Shown: positions 10,900-23,390, counted from the first letter of the stretch. The stretch: DNA of 64,000 nt from Erodium maritimum (GCA_963921825.1 OY997589.1:15087735-15151734), one strand, 5' to 3'. Numbers and translations are program-made. The notes: generated from the letters alone by a model not told the origin.

Positions 10900-11645
10900 A
10901 TTATATTATTTTTATCAATTCATTAATTTAATTATTTTTGTTCTTTTGAATTTCGATTGACTTCAAACTTGCATCAATATTTTTATTTTTTCAAAAGTTT
11001 ACAATCAAGATCAATGATAAATATGTTTTGAAGCACGAAAAAATATTTTGGGATGATTTTTTATAAAAAAATATATCTTGGTGTTTTTTATAACGCTAAA
11101 CACTAGTTTTATCAACACTGAACACTAGTTTTATCACCTTATTTTACCAAAACTGAACATGATTTTTTTCACATCATCACTTGTTGTTATCACCTCGTCA
11201 CATGTGTTTTATCACATCATCACTTGTTGTTATCACCTCGTCACATATGTTTTATCACCTCATTACATGTCTTTTATCACACTGAACACTAGTTTTATCA
11301 ACATTAAACACTAGGTTTATCACTACATTACATGTGTTTTATCGTCCCAATACACGTGTTTTATCACCCCAACATATGTTTTTATCAACACTAAATACTT
11401 GTTTTATCAACACCAAACATTAGTTTTATCACCCTGAAATGAAACATTTATTAGTGAAGATTTGTCAATACTCAATACTATATATATATTTGTTTCGTGC
11501 TTCAAAATATATTTAATATGCTACTTGATAGATAGCCCTTCGAAAAATAAAAATATTGGCTCAAGTTTGAAGCTAATCGGAGTTCAAATGAAGCGGGAAT
11601 GGTTAAATTAGTGAATTACTCAAGAAAAAAAAATAGAAACTTGTC
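10900..11645. mobile_element. Foldback-like element: long inverted repeats around a satellite core
   Basis: The left arm (about 10915-11050) and right arm (about 11491-11640) are inverted copies. Shared landmarks include TTTGAAGCACGAAA (left) and its complement TTTCGTGCTTCAAAA (right), and GACTTCAAACTTG against the complement of CAAGTTTGAAGC. The arms enclose tandem TTATCA-type units at 11085-11440. There is no coding capacity. Long imperfect arms with a repetitive core suggest a foldback or MULE-type MITE. Exact ends and target duplication are not resolved. Confidence 0.6.
11085..11440 (+). repeat. Degenerate tandem repeat, TTTTATCA-anchored units
   Basis: A run of about fifteen units of 18-30 bp, each with TTTTATCA followed by variants of ACACTGAACACTAG or CATCATCACTTG or CATTACATGTG. 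A higher-order repeat of about 50 bp (CATCATCACTTGTTGTTATC) occurs twice near 11172 and 11216. Confidence 0.75.
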
Positions 11646-12844
11646 CACATGACATCATGCTACTATAATTATTCCATTACTTGTGTGAGAGATAGAGGAA
11701 TTGTGCATGAGTTTTGGTGAATTGTGGGTAATGATATGACATCATGAGGATTGTTTGATCTTATGTATTTGTAACCATGATGAGTTCTCACGATTCTTAG
11801 GATAAGAGGAGTTTCTAGTCGATTTGTCCTCTCTATACATATACTTTATTTTACTATTTTAACGTTTGTAAACTACAAATGACTACTATACATTTTCCCA
11901 ATATTTAGTTGGTTAAGTCGAAATTGTAAGAACCGCCCCGATCGATCCCGGTCGAACTGGTGACTTCTGGCGAAAGTTGACTTTCGGCCGGAAAAGTCAA
12001 CCGATGACTCCGGGAGTCATTCAAGACCTTTCTGGGACCTAAAAATCTTAGTCGTCGTTACGGTTAGCTTAGTTGGGTCGTTTCCTTTCGAATGGCTAAT
12101 TTTACGAAAAAGTCAACTTTTGGTCAAACTAAGCCTAATTAGTGACTAAACATAGCTAATTTGTTTGTGCTGGAAATTGGCAAGGGGAAGGTGGCCCCCA
12201 CATGGACATGTGTCCATGGTGGATTGGAGGAGAAGAATTGGGCCTTTAATGACACATTTGCCCTCACATGAGCCAAAGGAGAAGAATTGGACCTAAGGGC
12301 ACTTTAGACTTTACAAATATTAGATTTTAAAGCAATTTGGGAGCAAATTTCAGCCATTTCATTGTGTTGGCCGAATTTTAGAGAGAGAAGGAAGGAGAGA
12401 AGAAACCATGGAAGCTTGAAGAAGAAGAAATGGAGAAACAAGGAAGCTTTGGTCAAGTTTTTCATCAAATCTTCTCAAAAATCTCTAAATCCTCTTCATC
12501 TATCCATTTTCAAGGTAAGTAAACTCTAACATTCTATTTTCAATCATTTTGGAGTTATGGGTTTACATAGAAAATGCATGAACTAGTTGGGTTTTTTAGT
12601 ATTTGTTGACAGATGATGGTTTAGGAGAAGAAGGAGGTTGATTTATGTAGAAATCAATTGGATTTTTGGTTGTTTTGGAAGGAAATCTCTTCGGTAATTG
12701 TTGTTTTGATGATACCCACTAAGGGTAGTGAAGTATTGGAGTTATGGTACTGTTTTGGAGGTTTTGGGCTGATAAAAATGGAGTTTTGGTGTTGATTTAG
12801 TGGAAAGGAGGCTGGAGGAAGAAGAAGGACGAAACTGGTCTGAA

Positions 12845-12950
12845 CCGTCACGGCTCCGTGACGAAGACCGTGACGGCGCACGTCACGGGTCTGTGACGTC
12901 ATCCGTGACGGGGAGTCTCACGGTTCCGTGACCCGAACCGTGGCAGACCA
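12845..12950. promoter_or_regulatory. Clustered CGTGACG/CGTCACG palindromic motifs in LTR copy C
   Basis: About 105 bp hold many CCGTGACGG or CGTCACGG words in both orientations, including a perfect CRE-type TGACGTCA at 12894-12901. The same cluster is kept in LTR copy E at about 36800-36950. TGACG words are known bZIP/TGA binding cores; use as a regulatory element here is inference. Confidence 0.4.
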
Positions 12951-13767
12951 GTTTTGGGCCTTTTGGGTCCTTTTTGGGTGTTTTTCGTTTAATTAGAAGG
13001 GCTATCCTTAACCGAATATTCAGGGTTTTAACTTGGGTGTTTACCTCTTAAACCACCATTGTTTTGTTTATTAATTCTAGTATTAATTTATGATCTTAGA
13101 CTTTACTCTCGAGCTCGGAGGAGGAGACTACTAGGCGTTCTTGTGACTAAGCTTTGGGAAGCACTTGAGGTAGGAAAGAGTAGTAATTTACCGCTTTTAA
13201 TTAAGGAATGCTAATAGTATGCATATAGAATGATAATAACCGGAAGAGTCTTAGCTTGCATATAGGATGTGATTCACTAGAATAACCGCTTTCAATTATG
13301 GGAATTGTCGTGCTGTAGAATCACATGTGACCATGTCGGGCCTTAGGATTGTGTGTTTCTTGTGTTGGATTGTGGTTAATAGTCCCTAAATATCAATGTA
13401 TAGTATACTCTTTGGTTAAATTAAGAGGCACTTTATGCTACATGAATTATGATGAATGTGATATGCATGTTTATTTCGTGACATGATTGGTTGAATGAAT
13501 GTGATATGCATGTTTATTTCGTGACATGATTGGTTGAATGAATGTGATATGAATGTTGTCTTGTGATATGATAGGGTGAATGATAGACCGATACAGTGTT
13601 CTTGGTAAGTTGTGACGATAGGCTTCGCTGGGATGATAAGTTCGGTGTAGTGTGTTTTGTGTGGTATTCTGTGGTGTGACTTGTACCCCGAGCGACGAGA
13701 AGATACCCGACCGAGGTGTGTGCCGGTCCGGTATGTATACGATGAGACCTACCCCGATGTGCGTTCC

Positions 13768-14055
13768 GGGAAGACATCTAGACCGATGGACATTCCAGTA
13801 TGATGTAGTGCTTCACCCCGATGCTGTGTGTCCGGGAAGACATCTAGACCGATGGGTATTCCGGTATGATGTGTTTGTTTCAGCCCGATGTTGTGTGTCC
13901 GGGAAGACATCTAGACCGATGGACATTCCGGTATGATGTAGTGTTTCACCCTGATGCTGTGTGTCCGGGAAGACATCTAGACCGATAGGTATTCTGGTAT
14001 GATGTAATTGTTTCACCTCGATGCTGTGTGTCCGGGAAGACATCTAGGCCGAGGG
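13768..14055 (+). repeat. Tandem repeat in LTR copy C, about 67-bp unit, five copies
   Basis: The core GGGAAGACATCTAG recurs near 13768, 13834, 13901, 13967 and 14034, a period of 66-67 bp. Related but shorter arrays occur in the other LTR copies (for example 37640-38030 and 62300-62460). Non-coding. Confidence 0.85.
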
Positions 14056-14643
14056 TATATTCCGGTATGATGTATTTGTTGAGTTGTGCGTGATGATCGG
14101 ATTGTCCTGGGTACTTGTCTTATGTTATGTGGTATCGAATCTGAGTAACGTTCGTAGTGGTCTTAGCAGTATAATGTCCTGTTTCTCGTTTGTTTATTTA
14201 AGTTGGTGCTATTATCGATATTGTGTGTTCCTGTCGGTTTCTATTTACGTTCTCAGTCTTTGGTAAGAATTACTGATCGAGTATTTATGGTAACGGAGCG
14301 AGAGTCCTTTCCCTTTACTACTTTTTCCTACTGAGCGAAAGCTCACCCCCTCTGTTTTACTGTTTTACAGGTTTCGATGGTGAGTCGGTGTAGAGGACGT
14401 CTCAGAGCTCGGGAGCTCCTCGAGAGTCCGGGGTTTAGTTATTTAGTAGAGACGTACTATCTTTTATGAACTAAACCTTGTATTCAGTTATTGGGATTTG
14501 AGCGTTGACTCGCAGTATTATATTGTTGATTTGGAACTAATTTTTGGAGTTTTAAATTCGTAAATTTCTTTTTTACTATTATTGTCTTATTTTATTTTAG
14601 TTCACGTCTCGAGTCCGGTCAAAACCGGATTTGGGGCGTGACA

Positions 14644-16600
14644 CGAAAGTGGATGTGCAACCCTAGGAGCAGTCGTTGCTCTCTTGTGTGATGTTGATGA
14701 CTTTCACCCCTTGTCCATCAATAATGGATGCTATTGTTTCCGATTTCCTCTTGCGAATGGTAGTGACAGATCACGATGGTGTGCCTCCTTTGGAGGTGAT
14801 GATAGTGGTGTTCTCGGTGATGGTTTTCGCCTCTCTGTCCTGTATCTAACCCCCAGGGCACGCGTCAGGATTCATTTGCAGGATCCCTCACAATTTGATC
14901 TTGCAACGACTGGTCTCGACTTGGGACGACTCGGGTAGGTAGCACAACGACTGCGATATATACTCTCACGGCTCCTATCGGGTCAATAGGGCATGTGGTT
15001 TCGGGGGTCAGGGAGGACTAACGCGGGGGCGACGGTGGACGCTACTCAGGGGGCGATTCCGGTCACATGGTCAGGGACGTTAAGAAAGGCAGTGACGATG
15101 ACAGGCGAAGGTTTGGATGTAGCGAGGGAAATCGTTCGTTACATCGTATTGTAGTTGTTGTTCAAGTGGCTGCGGAGTGGAAAGGTACATGTGGGGCCTC
15201 GTTCTTGGTCGGCGGTAGGGTGTACTTGTTTTACGTTAGTGCTCAGACGATCTTAGATCCATTGCGAGCTCTGGGTACTAACTCAGAGAGGTTTGTCGAG
15301 CCCATTAGAGCGACAAACAATCCGACGAGGGGTGCTACTCGCCTTTCCCAATGAGTGACATAAAGAACAGTGAGGGGTCTACGGGTACTATCGCCTTATT
15401 GGACATTTGGTGGCATCAGTTCCACCAAGTACCAACTCGACATTATCCAATTAGATTGAGAACCAACACTTTTACGTTTCTAAAGACCCTCATTATCATC
15501 GGGGGGATGGGGGTGCAACGTTAGTTGGCTCCTCGAGAGGATGCATAGTCCAATTGAGCCATTTCAGTCTGTAGTTACAAGGCTGCCCAGGACATCACTC
15601 TCGGGTTTCAATATTCTCTTAGAACACATTTTAGAGTTGATTGATGCCTATTCTGATCATGAGCTCGTTCAGCCCTATCTCACAGTCTTGAGTCGCTGTA
15701 CCAGTTGGCTCGGCCGTTGTCGTAGCATTCCCCTATCGACACTCTTGGAGCATTTCGATGAAATAACACTTTTTCAGTTTCATATATGTACATCAACGTG
15801 TGGACTTATTAGTTGTTTATTTACAATTGTTTCAGTTGGATTTTATTTCTCTTCGGTGACCCATTTTGAGTCATTGCCTCCGAGTGTTTCTTTTCATTAA
15901 TTTATTGGTTATGATTTCCGCTAAAAAAAGATGACTACTATAATCTATACAGCTTTTAACAAGGTTAACTTTTACCTCCATTTCTGTTAATTTTTTCAAA
16001 TTATTTTCTTTAAATGACAAAATTACCCCTATACTGGAACCCTAAAACCACCCCAATCCTAAACCAATCTAATCCCAACTTCAAACCTTCTACAAACCTA
16101 ATTCCAACCCTACAAATTTTTTTTCCACATACTTATCATATATATAAATATTAACTTTTCATTGTTTATTTAAAACTTTATTCTTTGATTTGCTTTACGA
16201 ATCTATTTTATGTACTCTTTAGTCCCAACCATGAAACATTTCATTCTTTCTTGTGTACATATCTACTTCTTTAAGTTCCTTCTGCTCTCCTCTACCTCCA
16301 CCTGTTACGGTGGATGGTGATGAGCACGACCCCTCCAAATATGGAGACTCATGTCGATTTTTCCGTTGTGAAGAGCAAGCCCATCAACTTCTCTTTTTGC
16401 TCTCCTCCGCTATCTCTATAACCCACACATTCATCTCCCGTCGCTTCCACCTCCTCTCGCTTTATTATTATCGTCTTCGAGTTGCAAATCAGTACTTTGA
16501 GTTGTGCCCCGCTACAAAGGAAATATCGCTGGACTTTGCATGAAGCTTGGGGTAAATTGAATCCGACGAGTCTCCTTCTTCAACTTGCTCACCCAGATAT
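14644..16600. other. Unrecognised sequence with short chance ORFs
   Basis: Open frames at 14684-14938, 15067-15354 and 15541-15900 on the plus strand have no motif I recognise and no shared frame. After about 15900 the sequence is AT-rich, with a C-rich stretch of CCCTAAAACC/CCAACCC type at 16025-16115. Its flank at 11700-11919 continues the pre-insertion site of LTR copy C. It may be a very old element or plain intergenic DNA. Confidence 0.4.
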
Positions 16601-17480
16601 CTAAAATCAGAGCATTGGTGTTGATGCGTAATAAATATGTCACGTCACCCGCATTTGGACGCCTCACATACTATTGTCTGAATTTAAAGATCATGCACTT
16701 ACAAACGTTCATAAACATTTCATGATGGTTGTCGCACTTATTCACGGTGTTTCATCTAGCCAATCAACAAAATAATCTCAAGTCGTGTCCTTAGTACAAC
16801 CATGCTTTTACTGGTGTAGACGTTTCCCAAAACTCGTGGAATGTCAACCATTTGAACGAAGTAGTCGTCATACTCTATAATTGTCCATATAATGCGAAGA
16901 AAAATTGTTGTCCCATCTAGAACCAACGTCGGAACAAATATTCTTCATAAATCGGACACAACAATAATTCACCAGTCGTTCGTGGTTATTTTCACAATCG
17001 AGACCATGTACCTTCGCTCGCGTTGATTTTTTCTTTAACGCTTTATACTTCTTGTTGAAGCTGTCCCTCATGGTTTCATATTTTTTTGTTTAATTCTCCT
17101 TCATCAACTCGGTCTTTTTGTGCTCGTTTTTTTCCAGATCCGTTATTGTGAGTGGGAGGAAATTTCAAAAATTTGAGTACGAGAAAAAGAACATGAGAGG
17201 AAAGAATGATTTTGAGGAAGAATAGTGATTGAATACAATGTGTGGGTATTTATATGAGTAAATTTTATACTATTATATATTATTGAGAAAATCGTCATGA
17301 TTGTTACTAAAAGCAACAATAGTTTTTTTTTAAAAAAATTCATATGTTACGTGACAATTAATCAATAATCACAACGTCATCGTCTTGCCACAAAGAGGCG
17401 CCAAGTTCGACGTTAAACATCAGCTCGAAACTTGGCGCCAAGTTCAACATAGCCATCGACTTCGATTTTTGCATCTTATA
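16601..17480 (-). other. Unrecognised minus-strand ORFs near the Harbinger-like fragment
   Basis: A minus-strand frame at 16868-17071 reads MRDSFNKKYKALKKKS and onwards, Lys-rich then Cys-containing, and ends at a stop after about 67 codons. An AT-rich upstream region (17143-17343) holds only a hydrophobic chance ORF. A short word, TTGGCGCCAAGTTC, occurs near 17433 and in part at 17398. No family is recognised; a decayed transposon gene is possible. Confidence 0.25.
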
Positions 17481-18628
17481 AGAGCATGTACAATGGGTCA
17501 AACCGGATAATCAAACCGTATGCTGATTGTGCAAAATTATGGTTTGTAGGCCTTGAAATAAACTGTGCTCTACAGTGGTACAAACCGGAGAGGATCCCGT
17601 ATTGTGAGTGGATGCTGACTGTATGCTGAAATGACATTTTGCTGAATTAATTTAAATCTTTTATTAGAACATTAAACGTAATATAAAATTGAAATAAATT
17701 TGATAAAAACAATTAATAATAAATAAATTACTTATAAATAATTTTAACACACATAAAAATGAACTTCAACTTTTATTCATCCCCTTTTAATACAAACCCT
17801 ACAAAATACAAGTTGAAGCATACAATCCATGTCTGGATCATGGTTATTGTCGAAGATTTTTCCTTTCTTGATCAAGGTCTTCCGGTCGTGCCCACAATCG
17901 GGACATCATCATACCGTGTCGAGTCACCTGCTTGTCATAGTTGGCGATGTCCTTATCCAGCAAGGCCTCGTATTGGACGAAGAGTTGTTGTCATTGCTGA
18001 TTTAAGTCATGATATTGAAGGCCCATTTCTAGGTTTGTTCGTGCCGCCTCGGCTTTTGCTCGTTCTATGTCCACCAAGGCAGTCATTTGGTCGGTGAGGG
18101 TCTGCCCCTTCCTCTTCGAAGACTTCTTTCCCAACAGTCTTTCAGGAGGGGGTCTTTGAGAAGGACCTCCCTCGGTCGTATGAGAAGGGGGTCTTTCTTG
18201 AGAACCTCCATCCGTCGGATGAGAAGGAGGTATTTCTTGAGAACCTCCTTCCGTCGGTTTGGAACGTGGACATTCTTGTTGGGAGTCAACATCGAGGGCG
18301 TGTATCTTCATCGACACTATTGGGTGGGGTTGAGATGTAATTACCAGCCTCATCCAATCGTTGTCGGCATACAATAGCGATGGTGCCTTCCTCGACGATA
18401 AACTTTTTCCCGTTCTCAAGCAACTCAAAAACAACGCGTCACAACTGGTCTTTCCGCGAACCGTAAAAATATGATTCGGTTCGCGGGTCACAACACGACT
18501 GTATTATTGTAGTTGCTCTAACGACGTTGGCGTCAAGTATACACGCCAACATGCATACTAAAAGCATCCCAATGTGAATGCTCATAGCCTCCCCGTCTTG
18601 AAATCCTAAATGTGTGATGGTTGATAGA
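17481..18628 (-). pseudogene. PIF/Harbinger-like fragment with NAM-associated C-terminal region
   Basis: GAGCATGTACAATGGG at 17481 follows TATAA and resembles a Tourist/PIF terminal repeat, which inserts at TWA. On the minus strand 17991-18491 codes for a region with three 13-residue repeats (PTEGGSQE.PPSH type), then ERLLGKKSSKRKGQ and an Ala/Glu-rich helix ending in MGLQYHDLNQQ. That order (Pro-rich linker, RPxGRKxxKRK-type basic motif, helix) matches C-termini of NAM-associated ORF1 proteins. A retroposon interrupts it at 18629, and no matching right terminal repeat was found. It is a fragment; the transposase is missing. Confidence 0.5.
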
Positions 18629-21600
18629 TTTTTTTTTGAAACGGGTAACCGGAAAATAGTATTAATACCCAAAGGTAATCAAACAGGGAAGGGCATAAAC
18701 GCCCAGGGTTCCAGATATATGTCCGGACCGACCGTAGCAAGTCCAGCGCTCATGGACCCATAATAATAGCCTACTTTTAATCGTTAGCAAACACTCAAGA
18801 CAACTCCTTACCATCGTCTCAAAACAGTGAGACATAATAAAAAAGTACCTAATCAAAATAAACGATAAATTATTCCAGAAATAAAGCAGATAAAATAGAT
18901 GAGCTGTTGGTGCAGGCTTCCCGGGACCTCCCAGTACTGGTTGTCCCGGGTCTGTAGGTATAGTCCGACATCGGCTCTACCCACCCCTGCCGGGTCGGGT
19001 CATTCCTGCATTGGAGGCTGCTCTGCCTCCGCCTGCTTCTTCTGGACTCCTGTAAAGACGTCCGGCTGGAAGAAATCTGGTGGCTGTGGTTCGAGTACGG
19101 CAAGGGCCTCGGTCGGCACACCACCCGACGTGTCCTTCAGTGAGGTCAGTACGCCGGCGGGCCGGCGTTGTTCTGGCGGACGAGGATGAATAACAGAGGA
19201 GGGGGCCGGAAAAGTTACCTCAGGCAGGAAACTCGTTGCAGTCAGGGGTTGGGGCTGCGGAGGGTCCTTGCTGGGCCAGATCTGGGCGGCATCGCCCATT
19301 ACCGGGCAAACCGGATCGTGGGGATGTTGGATCTGATGAAGCCATGGACAAGGACGGGGAGAGGAACGTTCTGGGGATGCCGGAGCCGCTCGAGTGGACG
19401 CAGGAGATCGGGGGTGTCACGCCCCAAATCCGGTATTGACCGGACTCGAGACGTGACTTAATGGCAGTAAATAAATATAACAATAAAGGTGACTCAATCA
19501 ATTGTAAATCTCCAAGTTTTAGTTTCGATCAGGAAATCTCGAGTAAATAAGTTCCACAATAAATCCTTTAAAGAATAAGATTCATAACAAAACTATGACT
19601 AAAGACGTCTCTAATGACAATTGCACCCGGACCTACAGAAGCTCCCGAGCCTCGAGTCCATTACTCAACAAGCAAGTCTGTACAACAGTAAATAAAACAA
19701 ACAGGGGTGAGCTTATGCTCAGTAGGGAAAATAATGAAGAACAACAACCTTCAATTGTAATAAGAAGAATTAACACAGTTGATCTTGAGTTCCAATAACA
19801 TGAATAACCAACGAGATACTGAAGTAAAGGAAACAATACGAGTATTTAACGCTTTAAGAAGAAACATTAATTCTAGAAAGTTAAGGAAAAACGATATTGT
19901 ACTTGACAACAGTTAAGGAGAGAACATTTAAATGTCACAATGAAAGGTTAAGCCACGATACTCCGATCCACAATAAACCTTGTGTCATGTCGGATTTTCC
20001 CTCGGTCCAGAGGAGACACATACATCGGACTACCGGAAATATCCCTGAAGGGACACATAACATCGGGATTTCCGGAAGCGTTCCTAAAAGACCATAGATC
20101 ATCGGGGTAAAACAGTATGAACTTTCGGGAATGCTCCCGCAGGACGCATACACCCGGGGTGAAGCAATAAGTAACCATCCCCGCAGGGTGAACAATCTCT
20201 CGGCTATGATACTACCCCACACCGGATTACCCTTCGATGTGGGTACCATACCGGATCACGAGTAACCATCCCCGCAGGGTAAACAATCCCTCAGTTATGA
20301 TACTACCCCACACCAGTATATCCTCTCGGTGTAGGTACCATACAAGCACTACCCCACACCGGATCATCCTCTCGGTGTAGGTGCCTTACCGGAATACAAT
20401 CCAACTTAAAGACTCACAAGAGAATAACATACTAATCAATCATAGAACAACAAAAACTTAACACATCAAAATTCTATCACAACACGTCACAAGAATCCAT
20501 ATAACTTTACACTTACGGATATACTTACCAATCACGATCCATCGGTCTATCACTCCCCCGATCATACCCTTTAACACAATCAATTACACTCAAACATTCA
20601 TGCACTCATTCATCCAAGCATTCAATCAAACGATCATTCAAGCATTTATAATTCAATCATTCAAATCATCTAGTTTAATTAGACTCTTATCTTATCCTAA
20701 AGACTAGGCAAACACGGCATGTGAGGCAATCACAAACAACCCTAAGGCTCATCACAGCCATCTACCAGCACGACAATTCCCAAGTATTGAAAGCAGTTAA
20801 CTAGTGAGTCACAACCTATATGCATACTAGACTCGTCCGCTTATTAATAATTGAAAAGCGATTATTCTAGTGATTCCTACATGAAAACTAGGACCTTTCC
20901 GATTATTATTATCCTATAGGCATACTAATCGTTCTTTAAATTAAAAGAGGAGTTAGTACTTTCCCTACCTCGAGGTCTTCCACGAACATTACTCCCTGCT
21001 GCTGACGTCCGGGCTAGCTTCCTCTCCGTCTTCTCACGGGTCCAAGTCCTCGTCTTCCTTCGAGCTCGGTCTCACGGTCTTGGAGCACAACAATACTAAA
21101 ATTAGTAACTAAACAAAGCGGTCTTCAACTTAAAACACCGAACAACCCTCTAAAAGCAGCACTAGGGCCAAAGGAACGAACTTGGGATCGAATTAGGCTT
21201 AAAAAGGAAGGGTCATGGTTCTGGAATTCAGGTCCGGATTCTGGCCCGTCCCGTATCACCATCCGACCCGGAGTCTGATCAGGAACGAGTCACACATCGG
21301 ACCGGTATCAGACATGGACCGCGCAACGCACCGGCCCGGAATCAGACACGGAGCGTGCGAGGTGCCGTGCCGGAGTCAGGACCGTTCCACGCCGCGTACC
21401 GTGCCGGTACCTGGCCCGTTCCGTTCCGCGTTCCGTGCCGGCACCTGGCTCGTTCCGGGTCTCATTTCGTGCCGAACCTGACCAGAGCCTTCCCCTTTCT
21501 TCCCCAACTCGGATTCTACGAAAATCAAACCAAAACCTCCATTTCCATCTTCTCCCAACTCCAAAAAAGTCATCAAAAACCTCCAAACTTCAACACTCTC

Positions 21601-22541
21601 AATGGGTTTCATCAAAACTTCAACCAACACAATCAAAACAACCTAAACTTCAGTAATTCTTCTCCAACACCAACCAAGGAAGCAAGTTCTTCAAGTTCAA
21701 GCCAAAACCCACAAGACCCAAACTAGAAAGTGGATGAAATGGGAAGTTTAGAGCATCCATACCTTTAGAATGAGGAGATGATGACGCTAGGAAGCTTTTG
21801 GAGAAGAAATGGTGAAGAAATGAGCTAAAGCTCCTCCCTTTTCTCTCTTTCTTCTTGCTCAAGTTATGGAGCTCTCCCTTCTTCTCTCCTTAGCAATTTT
21901 CGGCTGCACCACTATAGAATGAGCTGAATTGTCTCCACCAATTACTTTAAATGACCTAGGATGCTAAAAGACCAAAAGCCCTCAAAAGTTCTATCCACTT
22001 AAAGGCATTTGGGAGGGGTAAAAGGTCATTTAAGCTCATTTTCTTTTCATCCAAGTCTCTAATGCCAAGTGGCATTGTGGGAGCCACCTTCCTTTGATAA
22101 AATTCCAGCAGTCCAAAATAAATCGGAAAAAGTCGATAAAAAGCTTGGGTTTGACCAAAAGTTGACCGTTACAATAGTACAGTCAAATTAAAGGAAATGA
22201 CCCAACTAAGCTAACCGTGATGACAGCTAAGCTTTTTGGGCAACGGAAAGGTCCCGAATGACTTCCGGAGTCATCGGTTGAATTTTCCGGCCGAAAGTCA
22301 AACTTTGCCAGAAATCACTGGTTCGACCGGGATCGACCGGGGGCGGTTCTTACAAGGGGGCTCGACGGGACCGGACTGAGAGAGAGCAGGGAACTGTAGA
22401 CAGGGCAGGGGGACGGTGCAGGCAGCAAAGCCGGAGCTCGGACGACAGCGGGCAGCGTGGGAGTGGACGGCGTCGAGGGAACCCTAGCTAGGGTAGAGAG
22501 AAAACCTCAGTTAAGAGGTAGCAGAGCGTTTTTTTATTTTC
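18629..22541 (-). mobile_element. Short LINE-type retroposon with long target duplication, split by solo LTR D
   Basis: TGTGATGGTTGATAGAT occurs on both sides (about 18613-18629 and 22544-22560), a 16-17 bp target duplication typical of LINEs. A poly(T) next to the left copy marks the 3' end of a minus-strand insertion. Without the LTR at 19415-22354 the element is about 1 kb. On the minus strand it starts with a GC-rich 5' part (CCCTAGCTAGGG), has a Pro-rich frame beginning MGDAAQIWPSKDP (19299 down to 19000), then a short 3' region. No ORF2 is seen, so it is an internally deleted LINE or LINE-mobilised retroposon, different in sequence from copies A-D. Confidence 0.75.
19415..22354 (-). mobile_element. 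Solo LTR, copy D (2940 bp)
   Basis: On the plus strand it reads TGTCACGCCCC to GGCGGTTCTTACA. The flanks are cgggg and agggg, a 5-bp duplication with one mismatch. It lies inside the retroposon 18629-22541. Minus-strand donor-like AAAG|GTATGG has its GT at 21761-21762, and acceptor-like GTTGTACAG is complementary to 19678-19686. The hairpin TGAGC-ATAA-GCTCA lies at 19708-19721, so the stem is kept and the loop changed. Tandem units of GGTGTAGGTACC/CCGGAAAT type lie at 19980-20400, and GC-rich CCGTGCCGG units at 21355-21480. It is closest to copy A. Confidence 0.88.
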
Positions 22542-22560
22542 TTGTGATGGTTGATAGATA

Positions 22561-23390
22561 GAATATGATTATAATCTTTTTTTTAATGCACAAAGTTTAC
22601 CTACATTATATAAAATATAGACTAAAGCATACGTATAATAGAAAAGTATAAAAAGTGCACGATAACAGCTGGCCCAGTAGGGAGAGAGAAAATGGCTCCG
22701 ATTGTTTTTGAAGTGTTCCGTCTGAGCCTACATGGGTCGGCAGCCACGGCAGCAATCAGCGCAGAGATGCTGAATGTAGCATCACATGGTAGCTGAGCGA
22801 GTGACTTCACCGGTCCATCCATGGCCAAGTTTTATGAGCATGGGTCACGGGGACGAAGCCCATACCACATGTTGGCGGATCAGCAGAGACCGACCCGAAG
22901 GGTATGTAATGTACGTATAGGCCATGTGCTCCAACTCACTTCACCATTTCAGTGCCTCGCTTACTTCACTGCCACCCTTGTCTACACAATGTCCCTTCGG
23001 CTTTTAACCTTTCATGTGCCTTTTATTTAATTTGTCCCTCCAATTTATAGCTACCACCTCTGATATCTATCAGTTTTCTTTGGAAAATGTTTCAATCTAT
23101 TTTTAAATTACTTGTTTGAAGTAAAGTTTCTATTTTTCTAATTTACAACAAAGCTGTAAATACTAGCCCGAACTCGAGTCTAGTTTTGTTTAAGGAAACG
23201 TACACAACATCACGGAGAACTTACCAAGACCTTTTGTGATTAAGGGAAACCGTGTGTACAAAATTATAAAAGAAAAATAAGAACATAGAAAGAATCAGAA
23301 AAAAATATCAAGAGTAGCATGAACATGTTACACAATATTTTTATGATGATTATATGTTGTGAAAATTATAATTAATTATATTTTTCTTTT
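22561..23390. other. Intergenic sequence, nothing recognised
   Basis: Mixed-composition DNA (22660-23040 moderately GC-rich, the rest AT-rich) with only short ORFs. It may continue the older sequence into which the 18629-22541 retroposon inserted. Confidence 0.45.

Larger units (their letters stand above)
11925..14643 (+). mobile_element. Solo LTR, copy C (2719 bp)
   Basis: It starts TGTAAGAACCGCC and ends GGGGCGTGACA. The flanks are cgaaa (11919-11923) and cgaaa (14644-14648), with one extra T at 11924, so the target duplication is near-exact. A gene-like first exon with purine-rich GAAGAAGAAGAAATGG sequence ends in a strong donor CAAG|GTAAGT (GT at 12515). An acceptor TTTTACAG ends at 14370, giving a predicted 1856-nt intron. 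The hairpin TGAGC-GAAA-GCTCA is at 14332-14345. It is closest to copy E. No protein-coding ORF is recognisable. Confidence 0.88.

Noticed and set aside
14650-15900. Plant mobile domain (MAIN-like) or MULE protein
   Set aside because: Short frames have a suggestive composition, but no motif or consistent frame supports it on close reading.
18079-18377. Arg/Ser-rich plus-strand ORF (GSLRRTSLGRMRR type)
   Set aside because: It is the antisense of the proline-rich repeat in the minus-strand Harbinger-like frame.
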